Assembly (NCBI RefSeq): GCF_025370785.1
Contig: NZ_JAMXFA010000002.1
Span: forward strand, 1 to 64,000
Reading direction: 5' to 3'
Source of the DNA: Laspinema olomoucense D3b
Lineage (GTDB): Bacteria; Cyanobacteriota; Cyanobacteriia; Cyanobacteriales; Laspinemataceae
Length of the DNA stretch: 64,000 nucleotides
Both the position numbers and the translations under genes were made by a program. Positions 1-9,505 of the stretch are shown in pieces. The notes under the pieces are model-generated. The model ran no database searches, was not told the origin of the DNA, and was given only the letters and a program-made list of their open reading frames with translations. Numbering within the stretch: the first letter of the stretch is position 1; each line of letters opens with the position of its first letter.

Positions 1-82
1 CATCCTCCCCATCCTCCCCATCCTCCCCATCTTCCCCATCCTCCCCATCCTCCCCATCTTCCCCATCCTCCCCATCTCCCCA
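1..82. repeat. 9-bp minisatellite (CATCCTCCC-type)
   Basis: A tandem array of a 9-bp unit, ATCCTCCCC with C/T variants, runs from the window edge to about position 82, so its true left end is outside the window. The same unit or its complement recurs near 37.0, 38.4, 41.7, 41.9 and 47.1 kb. The rest of the gap up to 281 shows no gene. Confidence 0.9.
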
Positions 83-281
83 ATCTTTACATAAGTACAA
101 ATCTCCCCAGAAATTTGATACTCTAACAAAAGTAAATCATGCTCTTGCCGTCACAACCTCTCCGCTGAGGGGGCGCAATAGATTCCAGACTTGGTATTCT
201 GAGGCAGTTGGCGGCACTCACGAATCAGATGGCATTTCTAGTGGCATCTGAATCCATTGATTCCAATCCAAGGTAGCACCT

Positions 282-977
282 GTGAATCTATCCTCTTTGA
301 ATTTCTTTCGCAATCTGCGTTCAGACAATAAGCAATTTGCCGTGATCGGGTTAGGGCGTTTCGGTCGCGCGGTCTGTGATACCCTACACGGATTGGGCTA
401 TGAAGTGCTCGCCATTGACGTAGATGAGAAGAAAGTCACCCAAGCGGTGAGCGAACAATTTGCGGCACACGCATTGCAACTGGACACGACCGAACCCGCA
501 GCCATTCACCAGGCAGGAATGACGGATTTCGATACGGTGATTGTCGCGATCGGGAATTTCTTGTCCGAGAGTATCATTACGACCCTTAACCTCAAAGAAG
601 CTGGGGTAAAGCACGTCGTCGCGAAAGCTTCCTCGGAAATTCACATGAAAATGCTCAAAAAAGTAGGGGCCGATCATGTGGTGTTTCCAGAACGGGAAAT
701 GGGTTGTGCCTTAGCGCGTACAATCACGACTCCCAGTATCCTTGATCGCTTTGAACTCGACCCCGAACATAGCATCGTAGAAACTATTGTACCCCCTAAC
801 TTCCACGGCAAAACCATTGGTGAGCTGGAACTTCGCAATCGCTACGGTTTAAATGTCCTCGCCGTCAGCCAAGATGAAAAATTTGAGATCAATCCCCCCG
901 CTAACCGGCGACTCCTAGGGGGAACGGTTATGGTCGTGATCGGATCAAATAAGTCGATTGATCGGTTAAGACCTTAA
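282..977 (+). CDS. ktrA: TrkA/KtrA-type RCK potassium uptake regulatory subunit
   Basis: Cytoplasmic nucleotide-binding subunit that gates a Ktr/Trk-type K+ channel in the inner membrane. The 231 residues fit one RCK unit. An N-terminal Rossmann domain (about 18-135) carries the glycine motif GLGRFG at 23-28 and an acidic strand end in VLAIDVDEKK. It is followed by an RCK_C domain (about 145-230). The single-RCK length matches KtrA rather than the double-RCK TrkA of enterobacteria. Start is GTG at 282; no earlier start keeps the Rossmann fold intact. No KtrB-like membrane subunit lies in the visible flanks, so the channel partner is either upstream of the window or elsewhere. Family assignment is firm; the KtrA symbol is inferred from length. 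Confidence 0.9.
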   Translation: MNLSSLNFFRNLRSDNKQFAVIGLGRFGRAVCDTLHGLGYEVLAIDVDEKKVTQAVSEQFAAHALQLDTTEPAAIHQAGMTDFDTVIVAIGNFLSESIITTLNLKEAGVKHVVAKASSEIHMKMLKKVGADHVVFPEREMGCALARTITTPSILDRFELDPEHSIVETIVPPNFHGKTIGELELRNRYGLNVLAVSQDEKFEINPPANRRLLGGTVMVVIGSNKSIDRLRP

Positions 978-1034
978 GAAAACTATCGGGGACAGGTAGC
1001 AGATTCGGTGTCTAGGACCCCAAAATAATTTTTG

Positions 1035-1060
1035 TAGAGATGCGATATTCCGCGTCTCTA
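1035..1060. repeat. Interspersed palindrome TAGAGATGCG...CGCGTCTCTA
   Basis: A 10-bp inverted repeat with one G:T wobble and a 6-nt loop (ATATTC). It matches the style of the GTAGAGACGCG...CGCGTCTCTAC palindromes common in cyanobacterial intergenic DNA. It lies about 60 bp after the ktrA stop and may also act as a weak transcript end. Confidence 0.6.
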
Positions 1061-1148
1061 TATCTTTTCAACAGTTAGGAATATTCTGCGGGGAAGTTGA
1101 GGAATTAAACTATACTTAGAGCTTAGAAGTTATCAAAAAATCATTCTT

Positions 1149-1742
1149 ATGTTGGGTAAATTCTTTAACAAACCCTCTGCCGAACTGGGCGATCGCGTTC
1201 CGCCTGGACAACATCTGGCTACGGGGTTTCCGGTGCTCACTTATGGTGATACGCCGCAAATTTCTCGCGATCGCTATTCCTTAAAAGTCTGGGGTCTGGT
1301 CGAACCTCAAACCTTTACCTGGGATGACCTCATGGCTATGCCTCAGCAGGAGTTTACCGCCGATTTTCACTGTGTCACCCGCTGGTCTAAACTGGATGTG
1401 AAGTGGAAGGGAATCAAAGTCCTAGATTTCATGAAGCACCTGACTATCGATCCGAAAGCAATTTGCATCATGGAACATTGCTATGGAGATTATACCACAA
1501 ATATTGCGATCGAAGATTTCCTCCGGGAAGAAAATTTTTTCGCCCATACTCTATTTGATGAACCCCTGAGTCCGGAACATGGAGGCCCTCTCCGCCTCGT
1601 CGTCCCTCATCTTTACGCTTGGAAAAGTGCGAAATGGATTAACGGTTTAGAATTTTTAGCGGAAGAAGCATCGGGTTTTTGGGAACGCAATGGTTACCAC
1701 CAGCGAGGAGAACCTTGGGCAGAAGAACGCTATAGTTACTAA
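1149..1742 (+). CDS. Sulfite oxidase-like molybdopterin oxidoreductase
   Basis: A 197-aa protein of the oxidoreductase molybdopterin-binding family (sulfite oxidase/YedY fold, catalytic domain only). Cys75 in DFHCVTRWS is the expected thiolate ligand to molybdenum. HLYAWKSAKWINGLEF near the C-terminus is the usual conserved tail of the domain. No twin-arginine signal and no dimerisation or heme domain are present, so it should be a small cytoplasmic enzyme. The substrate cannot be read from sequence. ATG at 1149. A strong hairpin follows about 50 bp after the stop. Confidence 0.9.
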   Translation: MLGKFFNKPSAELGDRVPPGQHLATGFPVLTYGDTPQISRDRYSLKVWGLVEPQTFTWDDLMAMPQQEFTADFHCVTRWSKLDVKWKGIKVLDFMKHLTIDPKAICIMEHCYGDYTTNIAIEDFLREENFFAHTLFDEPLSPEHGGPLRLVVPHLYAWKSAKWINGLEFLAEEASGFWERNGYHQRGEPWAEERYSY

Positions 1743-1792
1743 GCGCATCCTGTTGCTAATTGTTGAACGTTACGACTTCAGTCGTGAGGTTG

Positions 1793-1828
1793 AACAGGAA
1801 GGAAAAAATAGCTGATTTCCTTCCTGTT
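1793..1828. terminator. Bidirectional terminator-like hairpin
   Basis: 13-bp perfect stem (AACAGGAAGGAAA / TTTCCTTCCTGTT) with a 10-nt loop, between two convergent genes: the molybdopterin oxidoreductase ends at 1742 and aldehyde dehydrogenase ends at 1857. A TTTCCCC tract follows on the plus strand. The upstream ACGACTTCAGTCGT palindrome (1772-1785) recurs near 38.02 kb. Confidence 0.7.
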
Positions 1829-1856
1829 TTCCCCTGTTGCCAATCTTCGGATTTTC

Positions 1857-3236
1857 TTACCCGCCGATGAAACGTTTGATAAAGTCCAACTTATTTTTAT
1901 AAGGCGGGTAGCGGAAGTCTAAATCCAAGCGAAAAGACTTTTCTAACACACTTTTCCGATGAGAAAAGGTATCAAAACTGGCTTTACCATGATAAGCACC
2001 CATACCACTGTCACCAACGCCACCAAAGGGCAATTCAGAAACTCCTAGATGCATGATGGTATCGTTGAGGCAAACGCCACCAGAAGAGGTTTCTCTGAGG
2101 ATTTTTTGCTGCTTTTGTTTATCGTTGGAAAAGAGATAAAGGGCGAGGGGTTTGGGTCGTTGGTTGATGAGTGCGATCGCCTCGTCTAGTTTGTCATATT
2201 CCAGAATTGGCAGAATTGGCCCAAAGATTTCCTCTTGCATAATCGGTGAGGTGAGGGAAACCCCATCGATAACGGTTGGCGCAATATAGCGATCGCCTGC
2301 ATCGGTTTGACCCCCGACAATAATTTCTCCCTCCTGGAGTAACTCCCGTAGGCGATCGAATTGTTTGGCACTAATAATCCGCCCATAGTCCGGACTATTG
2401 GCCGGGTTTTGACCAAAAAATTCGGTAATGGTGCGTTTAATTCCTAGCAATAAATCTCCTTTAATCCGCCGATTCACCAAAAGATAATCTGGGGCTATAC
2501 AAGTTTGACCGGCATTAATAAATTTTCCCCAAACAATCCGCTTGCAAGCGGTAGGCAGGTCAATATCTGTCTCCACAATACAAGGACTTTTTCCGCCGAG
2601 TTCTAAGGTAACCGGGGTGAGATGTTTTGCCGCCGCTTCCATGACAATTCGACCAATTTGAGTCCCGCCGGTAAAGAAAATGTGGTCAAATTTTTGGGAT
2701 AATAAATCTTGGGAAGCCTCTACGCCGCCTTCCACTACAGCAATATAACTCGGGTCGAAGGTTTTGCGGATTAAATCGGCGACAAGGCGCGAGGTATGGG
2801 GAGAAATTTCCGAAGGTTTTAAAGTGACACAGTTCCCAGCAGCAATCGCCCCCAGTAAGGGAGAAATGGTCAACTGAAAGGGGTAATTCCAAGGGCTAAT
2901 AATTAAGACTACCCCTAACGGATCGGGATAAATTCGCGCTACACTGGGGAACTGATCGAGGGGACGGGCAACGGTTTTAGGTTTGGCCCAGGATTTAATA
3001 TGTTTGAGGACATAATTGACTTCTCGAATTACGCCGACTTCGGTTAAATACGCTTCAAGTTCAGACTTTCTAAGGTCTTTATTCAGGGCATCAATGACGA
3101 GTTCCTTGCTATCAATAACGGCTTGTTTAAGCCGTTCCAGTTGTTCGATGCGAAAGTTGATGTCTTTGGTTTTACCTGTGGCAAAGAATTGGCGTTGGGC
3201 CTCAATCAGGTCACTAATGCGGGATCCGGTAAGCAT
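1857..3236 (-). CDS. NAD(P)-dependent aldehyde dehydrogenase
   Basis: A 459-aa aldehyde dehydrogenase of the short class-3-like group, which oxidises aldehydes to carboxylic acids. The catalytic cysteine is Cys246 in NAGQTCIAPD and the general base is Glu212 in TLELGGKSPC. The substrate-entry motif SPWNYPFQL is near residue 114. The C-terminus PPYKNKLDFIKRFIGG resembles the membrane-associating tail of fatty-aldehyde dehydrogenases. In cyanobacteria related enzymes act on apocarotenoids or fatty aldehydes; which one applies here is unresolved. ATG at 3236. Transcribed alone and convergent with the upstream gene. Confidence 0.93.
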   Translation of the reverse strand: MLTGSRISDLIEAQRQFFATGKTKDINFRIEQLERLKQAVIDSKELVIDALNKDLRKSELEAYLTEVGVIREVNYVLKHIKSWAKPKTVARPLDQFPSVARIYPDPLGVVLIISPWNYPFQLTISPLLGAIAAGNCVTLKPSEISPHTSRLVADLIRKTFDPSYIAVVEGGVEASQDLLSQKFDHIFFTGGTQIGRIVMEAAAKHLTPVTLELGGKSPCIVETDIDLPTACKRIVWGKFINAGQTCIAPDYLLVNRRIKGDLLLGIKRTITEFFGQNPANSPDYGRIISAKQFDRLRELLQEGEIIVGGQTDAGDRYIAPTVIDGVSLTSPIMQEEIFGPILPILEYDKLDEAIALINQRPKPLALYLFSNDKQKQQKILRETSSGGVCLNDTIMHLGVSELPFGGVGDSGMGAYHGKASFDTFSHRKSVLEKSFRLDLDFRYPPYKNKLDFIKRFIGG

Positions 3237-3408
3237 GAAGGATATCCTTAATTTATGGTAGAGGTGAACCTAGGGCGATCGCCCCTCTTCTATTGTAGAG
3301 ACTCTTGGAAAGTTGCCCACCTCTAACCTCGATTCCAGATCGCTGGTAAAATGTGAGAATTATAAGTTACTGCTGTGATAGGCAAGAGCACTGACCATCT
3401 CGGGAGAG

Positions 3409-4761
3409 TTACAAGGGGGTTTTAGCTAGAGAATGGCGGGGCGGTGAGGAAGTGGAAAAAGGTTGTAACCCTTGACGGGACTGCTGAATGGCATGGTCTA
3501 AAGCTGCCTGATAGGCGGTGATTTTTTGTGCGACTAAGGGATGTTTACCATGAGTGGGAGGGACGGATTGGAGGAGGGCGATCGCTTCTTGCCATTGAGA
3601 GGCGATCGTATTCCAGTCATAGAGGGAAAAGGCTGATTTTGTGAGTTTGGTGGCACTTTCAGCGGTGGCGATCGCGCGGTCAAAGGGGTCGCTTTGCCTC
3701 ACTTGTTGCCCTGCGTAAGCGAGATTGAGCTGGGATTCGGCTAACAGTTGTTCTGCCAAGGCACTTTGGGAATGGCTAGTAGGGACGTTTTTGAGATGAG
3801 CGATCGCCTTTTGCCACTCCCCCCTGACGGCCTCCCATTCCCCCATTGAATACGCCGTTTTTTCCAGCTTTCTGGCGCTTTCTACTTGGGCCACTGCCCG
3901 ATTATAGGGGTCAAGCTGGGCAATTTGCTGATGGACCGCAGTGAGATAACTTTCATATTCTTTGATTTTGGGGGCGGCTAAGATTGCCTTGTCATCATCA
4001 GGGGAAATGCTCACCAAGAGGGCGATCGCCTGTTTCCACAACAGGGATACTTTCTCCCATTGTTCCATCGTTGAGGCGGTTTCAGCCCCTTGCTTGGCTT
4101 CCTCTGCTTTAGCAATTCCCTGATAAAAAGGGTGAAATTGTAAGAGTTGTTGTTTAGAGAACGTGAGATTTCTCTCATACTCCACCCGTTTTTGTTGGAC
4201 GAGGGCATACTGAGGATAGGTGGGCGGGATGATTTGCAACTGCGTCACTGCGTCTTGCCAAGCCTGTACACCTTTGTTCCAGTCTCTTTTATGAAGGGCA
4301 ACCCGGGTAATTTGTGAGGCTCGCCCTCCTTTAGTGAGGGCCGGTTTCAAGGGGTCTAAACGGTCAAATTGCTGGCGGGCATAAGTGAGATTTTTTTGAT
4401 ATTTCGGGATTCGTTGTTGGGCAAAATCCCAGTGATAATGTTCTATTGAGACAGTTTTTAAGCGGGCGATCGCCTCTAGCCAATGCTGTGCCACTCTATC
4501 CCACTCTTCCCATGTCCTCGCACTTTGGGTTAAATTAGCCGCTGTAGTTGCATGGGCGATTGCTTCCGAAACCGGGTCCGGATTCTCCTGGGCAGACGGG
4601 GAAATCGCCTCCGCAGAAGGTGCAGCAGTTGCCGTGAACAGGAGACGGTAATCACATCCGGCAACCATTACCGACAGAAGGGCGATCGTAATCGTGGGAA
4701 GGGATATCCCTAGGCAGGCGAGGGACAGGCCCTTAAATGGGGACAGACTTCGCAGTTGCAT
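3409..4761 (-). CDS. Putative lipoprotein with tandem W-motif helical repeats
   Basis: No named family was recognised. From ATG 4761 the 450-aa product has a basic N-terminus, a hydrophobic stretch and a lipobox-like VAGC near residue 36, so it is probably a lipoprotein. The rest holds about five repeats of 70-75 residues with consensus W-x2-A-x3-W-x2-AI-x2-L...P...H...A...Y-x2-NL-x2-A-x-QQ...LDPF. They are predicted to be helical. An upstream TTG (4803) extends the frame by 14 residues, but the ATG gives a better signal peptide. The same module occurs once in the TPR protein at 30501. Function unknown; a periplasmic or membrane-attached scaffold is a guess. Confidence 0.8.
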   Translation of the reverse strand: MQLRSLSPFKGLSLACLGISLPTITIALLSVMVAGCDYRLLFTATAAPSAEAISPSAQENPDPVSEAIAHATTAANLTQSARTWEEWDRVAQHWLEAIARLKTVSIEHYHWDFAQQRIPKYQKNLTYARQQFDRLDPLKPALTKGGRASQITRVALHKRDWNKGVQAWQDAVTQLQIIPPTYPQYALVQQKRVEYERNLTFSKQQLLQFHPFYQGIAKAEEAKQGAETASTMEQWEKVSLLWKQAIALLVSISPDDDKAILAAPKIKEYESYLTAVHQQIAQLDPYNRAVAQVESARKLEKTAYSMGEWEAVRGEWQKAIAHLKNVPTSHSQSALAEQLLAESQLNLAYAGQQVRQSDPFDRAIATAESATKLTKSAFSLYDWNTIASQWQEAIALLQSVPPTHGKHPLVAQKITAYQAALDHAIQQSRQGLQPFSTSSPPRHSLAKTPL

Positions 4762-4959
4762 AACCTGATTGGAGTATAGAGACTGGGCGATCAACAGAGG
4801 CAATTCATGCTGTTTGTATCGTTTTAGCGCGATCGCATGGCGATCGGCCCACTCCCAGCAATTTTTATGCCTTTCGAGGTATATCGACCTCCCTCTCTAG
4901 GTGTTATAAATTTATGTTGGCGGCGATTACATCCATCTAAAGACATAAATTATAGCTAT

Positions 4960-4991
4960 CCTGTCCCTCCAAGCAACGGGATGGGGACAGG
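4960..4991 (-). terminator. Hairpin after Uma2 gene
   Basis: CCTGTCC / GGACAGG stem (4960-4966 and 4985-4991) starting right after the stop of the minus-strand Uma2 gene at 4994. No strong T-run follows, so this is only a possible transcript end. Confidence 0.4.
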
Positions 4992-4993
4992 GA

Positions 4994-5578
4994 TTAAGGG
5001 GAAATAGCTGGAAATACCCGATTCAAATCCAAGATCACCCCTTCAACCCCAGGGATAGATGTTGTTTCATTCGGTAGCTTCACTTGCTTTTGCCGATAGT
5101 CAAAGGTTCCGCTTAATTTTTGATAAGGACTGGTATAAATTTCCAGTTGCTTTTCTAATAAATTGACAATCCAATAATCTGAAATTCCTGCTTCCGCATA
5201 CAAGGGTAATTTCACCTGGCGATCGTAGTCTAAGGAAGAATCGGCAATTTCAATCACCAGCAAAATATCATCCGGCAGGGGATGATGGGAGAGGTAGTTA
5301 TCCTCCCGGTTTCTGACTAGGGTAAAATCCGGTTCCGGTTCGCTATGATTGGGGAGAGTAATCGGGTCCTGACAGCGAATTTTAGCCTGACCTGACACCC
5401 GTAAAATCAGTTGTTCATTCAGGTTCATACAACAAACGGCATGAGGTTTTCCTTTTGGGACCATCTGGATTGCTTCTCCTTGGATTAATTCAGTGCGATC
5501 GCCTTCCGGGAAAAACCCCAGTTCGATGAGACGGTGATACTCGTCAATGGTAAAGCGTTTGGCTGTAGCTAGGGTCAT
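4994..5578 (-). CDS. Uma2 family (DUF820) endonuclease-like protein
   Basis: A 194-aa member of the Uma2/DUF820 family, greatly expanded in cyanobacteria, with a PD-(D/E)XK restriction-nuclease-like fold. Expected active-site pieces are present: EPDFTLV (Asp), LLVIEIADSS (Glu) and VKLPLYA (Lys). The NRFYWxV-type strand appears as ISDYWIVNL. No substrate is established for the family. ATG at 5578. It is divergent from the chelatase gene at 5680, and the 101-bp gap must hold both promoters. A second, more distant Uma2 gene lies at 29427. Confidence 0.9.
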   Translation of the reverse strand: MTLATAKRFTIDEYHRLIELGFFPEGDRTELIQGEAIQMVPKGKPHAVCCMNLNEQLILRVSGQAKIRCQDPITLPNHSEPEPDFTLVRNREDNYLSHHPLPDDILLVIEIADSSLDYDRQVKLPLYAEAGISDYWIVNLLEKQLEIYTSPYQKLSGTFDYRQKQVKLPNETTSIPGVEGVILDLNRVFPAISP

Positions 5579-5679
5579 AGGAGTGAGGGAGTTGACGACT
5601 ATTGTTATTCTACCACAACCTTTCCTAATTTTGCCTGATTCCGCTACAATTAAACCAGTCAGATTAATCGGCTAAATTT

Positions 5680-8600
5680 ATGAAACGAATTGTTTTAATT
5701 GCAGGATTTGAATCTTTTAATGCGGACTTGTACCGGCAGGCGGCACAGGTAGCAATTTCGCGCTGTCCTGAGTTGGATATTCGGGTCTTTAGTGACCGAG
5801 ACCTCACCGCCAAACCGGACGAGGTAGCAACCGCACTTCAAAAAGCCGATGTCTTTTTTGCCAGTTTAATTTTTGACTATGATTGCGTCATTGGATTGCG
5901 GGAAAAAGTCCAACAAATTCCCATTCGCCTGGTTTTCGAGTCTGCCTTGGAACTGATGAGTTTAACTCAGTTAGGAAAATTTGCGATCGGGGACAAACCC
6001 AAAGGAATGCCGAAACCTGTGCAATTCATTCTGAGTAAGTTCTCTAGCGGCAGAGAAGAAGATAAACTCGCCGGATATATTAGTTTTCTCAAAACCGGAC
6101 CCAAACTGCTTAAATATGTCCCGGTTCAAAAAGTACAGGATCTCCGCAATTGGCTGATTATTTATGGATATTGGAATGCTGGAGGTGCGGATAATGTTGC
6201 CGCAATGTGTTGGACTTTAGCCGAAAAATATCTGGGTTTAACGGTGGGGGATATTCCTCCCCCGGTAGAGACTCCTAATATGGGATTACTCCATCCTAAC
6301 TATTCGGGATATTTTGAATCTCCCCGCCAATATTTGAATTGGTATCGCACTCAAACTCTCTCCTTTGAGAGTCCCGTGGTGGGAATTCTCCTCTATCGCA
6401 AGCACGTCATTACTAAGCAAGCTTACATTCACCAATTAATTCGCCACTTTGAACAAGCGGGGTTAATTCCTCTGCCGATTTTTATTAATGGCGTTGAGGG
6501 TCATGTTGCTGTTCGAGATTGGATGACTTCCGCTGATGAAACCCAGCAACGACAGCAGGGAAAGAATCCAACTCGGTCCTTATCTGCTGAAGCAGTCGAA
6601 GTGGATGCCATTGTTTCTACTATTGGATTTCCCTTAGTAGGAGGTCCGGCAGGTTCAATGGAAGCGGGACGACAAATTGAGGTTGCCAAAGGTATTTTAT
6701 CCGCTAAAAATCTGCCTTATTTTATCGCAGCACCGTTATTAATTCAAGATATTCATTCCTGGACTCGCCAAGGGATTGGGGGATTGCAAAGTGTGGTTTT
6801 ATATGCCTTACCGGAACTCGATGGGGCGATCGATACTGTTCCCCTCGGCGGTTTAGTCGGGGAAGACATCTATCTCATTCCTGAACGAGTCAAGCGGTTA
6901 ACGGGAAGGATTAAATCCTGGATTGAATTGCGAAAAATACCCCCAGCAGACCGAAAAATTGCGATTATTTTATATGGATTTCCCCCGGGTTATGGTGCAA
7001 CGGGAACCGCTGCCTTACTGAATGTCCCTCGAAGTCTTCTCAACTTCCTGCAATCCCTCAAAGATAAGGGTTATACGGTAGGGGATTTACCTGGAGATGG
7101 GGAAGAGTTAATCCGACGGGTTAAGGTTGCCGATGAGTCACCGATGGAGACTAAATTAACGCGATCGCAAGGCATCATTCCGACTAAAGTCAATGTCAAA
7201 ACCCTGGATAAATGGTTGGGATATCTCCTCACTCGTCGGATTGAGAAGCAATGGAAATCTCTCACCGATACCGGCATCAAAACCTACGGCGATGAGTATG
7301 CGATCGGTGGAATTCGTTTGGGAAATATTTGGATTGGGGTACAAGCGCCTCTCGGCATTTCCGGGGACCCTATGCGGTTAATGTTTGAACGGGATATGAC
7401 CCCTCATCCTCAGTATGCCGCCTTCTATAAATGGCTGCAACATGATTTTAAGGCCCAGGCATTGGTTCATTTTGGAATGCATGGAACCGTGGAATGGTTG
7501 CCGGGTTCTCCCTTGGGAAATACGGGATATTCTTGGCCGGATGTTCTGTTAGGAAATCTGCCAAATCTCTATATTTATGCCGCGAATAATCCATCAGAAT
7601 CGATATTAGCCAAGCGGCGGGGATATGGGGTATTAATTTCCCATAATGTGCCGCCTTACGGTCGGGCGGGATTGTACAAAGAAATGGTTTCCCTGCGGGA
7701 ATTGATTGGAGAATATCGAGAAGATCAGGCGAAAAATTCCGCGTTACGAGAGGCGATCGCCAAAAAAATTGTTGATATTGGCCTAGAAATGGACTGTCCC
7801 TTTGCCGAAGCCAAAAAATTAGGCATTGACTTCACTCCAGAAACAGCACGAATGTTTAGTTCCGAGGTTTTAAACGCTTATTTTATCACCATTTATGACT
7901 ATTTACAAGTGGTGGAACAACGGTTATTTTCCTCCGGACTGCATACCCTGGGAGAAAGCCCCAATCCAGCCGCATTAAAATCTTATCTCGATGCTTATTT
8001 TGACCAAGACTTTGACGAAGAACTCGTAGAAGAACTCACCACCAGCAACTACCCAGAATCCCTCTCTAAACTCATCCCCAATCCCGAGGAAGCGGTGCAA
8101 ATTTGCCAATTATTAAGGCAAACTCCTGATGAAATGACCAACCTCCTGCGCGGTTTAAATGGGGAATATATTCCCCCTGCACCCGGTGGGGATTTATTGC
8201 GCGATGGACCGGGAGTTTTACCCACAGGACGGAATATTCATGCCTTAGACCCCTATCGAATGCCTTCCCCTGCGGCCTACAGCCGAGGGCGAGAAATTGC
8301 TCAAAAAATCATCGCCCAACATCTGGAAGAAACGGGCAAATATCCGGAAACTGTTGCGGTTATGTTATGGGGATTAGACATTATTAAAACCCGGGGAGAA
8401 TCTCTAGCCATTTTGTTAGAATTAGTCGGGGCAGAACCCCTCAAAGAAGGAACCGGACGGATTGTCCGCTATGAACTCCAACCCTTAGACCAAGTAGGAC
8501 ATCCGCGCATCGATATTTTAGCCAATCTCTCCGGCATCTTTCGTGATAGCTTCGTCAACATTATCGACCTGCTGGATGACTTGTTTTTACGCGCTGCTGA

Positions 8601-9402
8601 AGCAGATGAACCCCAAGAACAAAACTTTATCCGAAAACACGCTGTAGCTTTAAAATACCAGGGAATCGAGAATGTTTCCGCCCGCTTATTTTCTAACCCT
8701 GCCGGAGATTTTGGGTCTTTAGTCAATGACCAAGTTATCGAAAGTAGCTGGGACTCCGGAGATGAATTAGCCCAAACCTGGCAAAGTCGCAATGTGTTTA
8801 GTTATGGAAGAAAAGACAAAGGAAAAGCGCGTCCGGAGGTGTTGCAACAGTTACTTAAAACCAGCGATCGCATTGTCCAAGAAATCGATTCCGTGGAATA
8901 TGGACTCACGGATATTCAGGAATATTATGCCAACACCGGCGGATTAAAACGCGCTGCCGAAACCCAAAGCGGCAAAAAAGTCACCGCCAGCTTAATTGAA
9001 AGTTTCTCCAAAGATACCACCCCCCGCAAATTGGAAGACCTGTTACGCTTAGAATATCGCACTAAACTCCTGAATCCCAAATGGGCGGAATCAATGGCAA
9101 ACCAAGGGTCTGGTGGCGCGTATGAAATCTCCCAACGCATGACAGCCTTAATCGGATGGGGAGGGACTGTTGATTTTAAAGATAATTGGGTTTATGATGG
9201 AGCCTCAGAAACCTACGCTTTGGACCCAGAAATGGCAGAAAAACTGCGGAAAGCTAATCCCGAAGCGTTCCGCAATATAGTAGGCAGAATGCTAGAAGCA
9301 CACGGACGGGGTTTTTGGAATGCTGATCCAGATAAATTAGAAAAACTGCAAGCATTGTACAGTTTAACCGAGGATGAAATGGAAGGCGTGGCAATGGAGT
9401 AA
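5680..9402 (+). CDS. bchH: BchH/CobN-type Mg (or Co) chelatase large subunit
   Basis: Large porphyrin-binding subunit of an ATP-dependent metal chelatase (BchH/ChlH/CobN family), which works with AAA+ subunits I and D to insert Mg2+ into protoporphyrin IX or Co2+ into a corrin. Its 1240 residues begin with a BchH N-terminal domain (1-170), followed by the CobN/Mg-chelatase core. The signature FGMHGTVEWLPGSPLGNTGY lies near residue 600, then AANNPSESILAKRRGYG. The sequence is more BchH-like than the roughly 1330-aa ChlH used for cyanobacterial chlorophyll synthesis. It is therefore likely a second copy or a CobN-role enzyme; the symbol reflects family similarity only. ATG at 5680. Monocistronic, with a hairpin after the stop. 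Confidence 0.9.
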   Translation: MKRIVLIAGFESFNADLYRQAAQVAISRCPELDIRVFSDRDLTAKPDEVATALQKADVFFASLIFDYDCVIGLREKVQQIPIRLVFESALELMSLTQLGKFAIGDKPKGMPKPVQFILSKFSSGREEDKLAGYISFLKTGPKLLKYVPVQKVQDLRNWLIIYGYWNAGGADNVAAMCWTLAEKYLGLTVGDIPPPVETPNMGLLHPNYSGYFESPRQYLNWYRTQTLSFESPVVGILLYRKHVITKQAYIHQLIRHFEQAGLIPLPIFINGVEGHVAVRDWMTSADETQQRQQGKNPTRSLSAEAVEVDAIVSTIGFPLVGGPAGSMEAGRQIEVAKGILSAKNLPYFIAAPLLIQDIHSWTRQGIGGLQSVVLYALPELDGAIDTVPLGGLVGEDIYLIPERVKRLTGRIKSWIELRKIPPADRKIAIILYGFPPGYGATGTAALLNVPRSLLNFLQSLKDKGYTVGDLPGDGEELIRRVKVADESPMETKLTRSQGIIPTKVNVKTLDKWLGYLLTRRIEKQWKSLTDTGIKTYGDEYAIGGIRLGNIWIGVQAPLGISGDPMRLMFERDMTPHPQYAAFYKWLQHDFKAQALVHFGMHGTVEWLPGSPLGNTGYSWPDVLLGNLPNLYIYAANNPSESILAKRRGYGVLISHNVPPYGRAGLYKEMVSLRELIGEYREDQAKNSALREAIAKKIVDIGLEMDCPFAEAKKLGIDFTPETARMFSSEVLNAYFITIYDYLQVVEQRLFSSGLHTLGESPNPAALKSYLDAYFDQDFDEELVEELTTSNYPESLSKLIPNPEEAVQICQLLRQTPDEMTNLLRGLNGEYIPPAPGGDLLRDGPGVLPTGRNIHALDPYRMPSPAAYSRGREIAQKIIAQHLEETGKYPETVAVMLWGLDIIKTRGESLAILLELVGAEPLKEGTGRIVRYELQPLDQVGHPRIDILANLSGIFRDSFVNIIDLLDDLFLRAAEADEPQEQNFIRKHAVALKYQGIENVSARLFSNPAGDFGSLVNDQVIESSWDSGDELAQTWQSRNVFSYGRKDKGKARPEVLQQLLKTSDRIVQEIDSVEYGLTDIQEYYANTGGLKRAAETQSGKKVTASLIESFSKDTTPRKLEDLLRLEYRTKLLNPKWAESMANQGSGGAYEISQRMTALIGWGGTVDFKDNWVYDGASETYALDPEMAEKLRKANPEAFRNIVGRMLEAHGRGFWNADPDKLEKLQALYSLTEDEMEGVAME

Positions 9403-9412
9403 AATGAATCAA

Positions 9413-9445
9413 GACTCGGGGAGAGAATAACCTTCTTCCCGAGTC
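9413..9445 (+). terminator. Hairpin downstream of chelatase gene
   Basis: GACTCGGG / CCCGAGTC inverted repeat (9413-9420 and 9438-9445), 11 bp after the chelatase stop, loop 17 nt. No long T-run follows, so it may serve in mRNA stability as much as in termination. Confidence 0.5.
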
Positions 9446-9505
9446 TGGAGTGATACAATAGGTCTAAAAATGTAGACCCGCTTTTGATTTAGCTTTAGAT
9501 GAATC

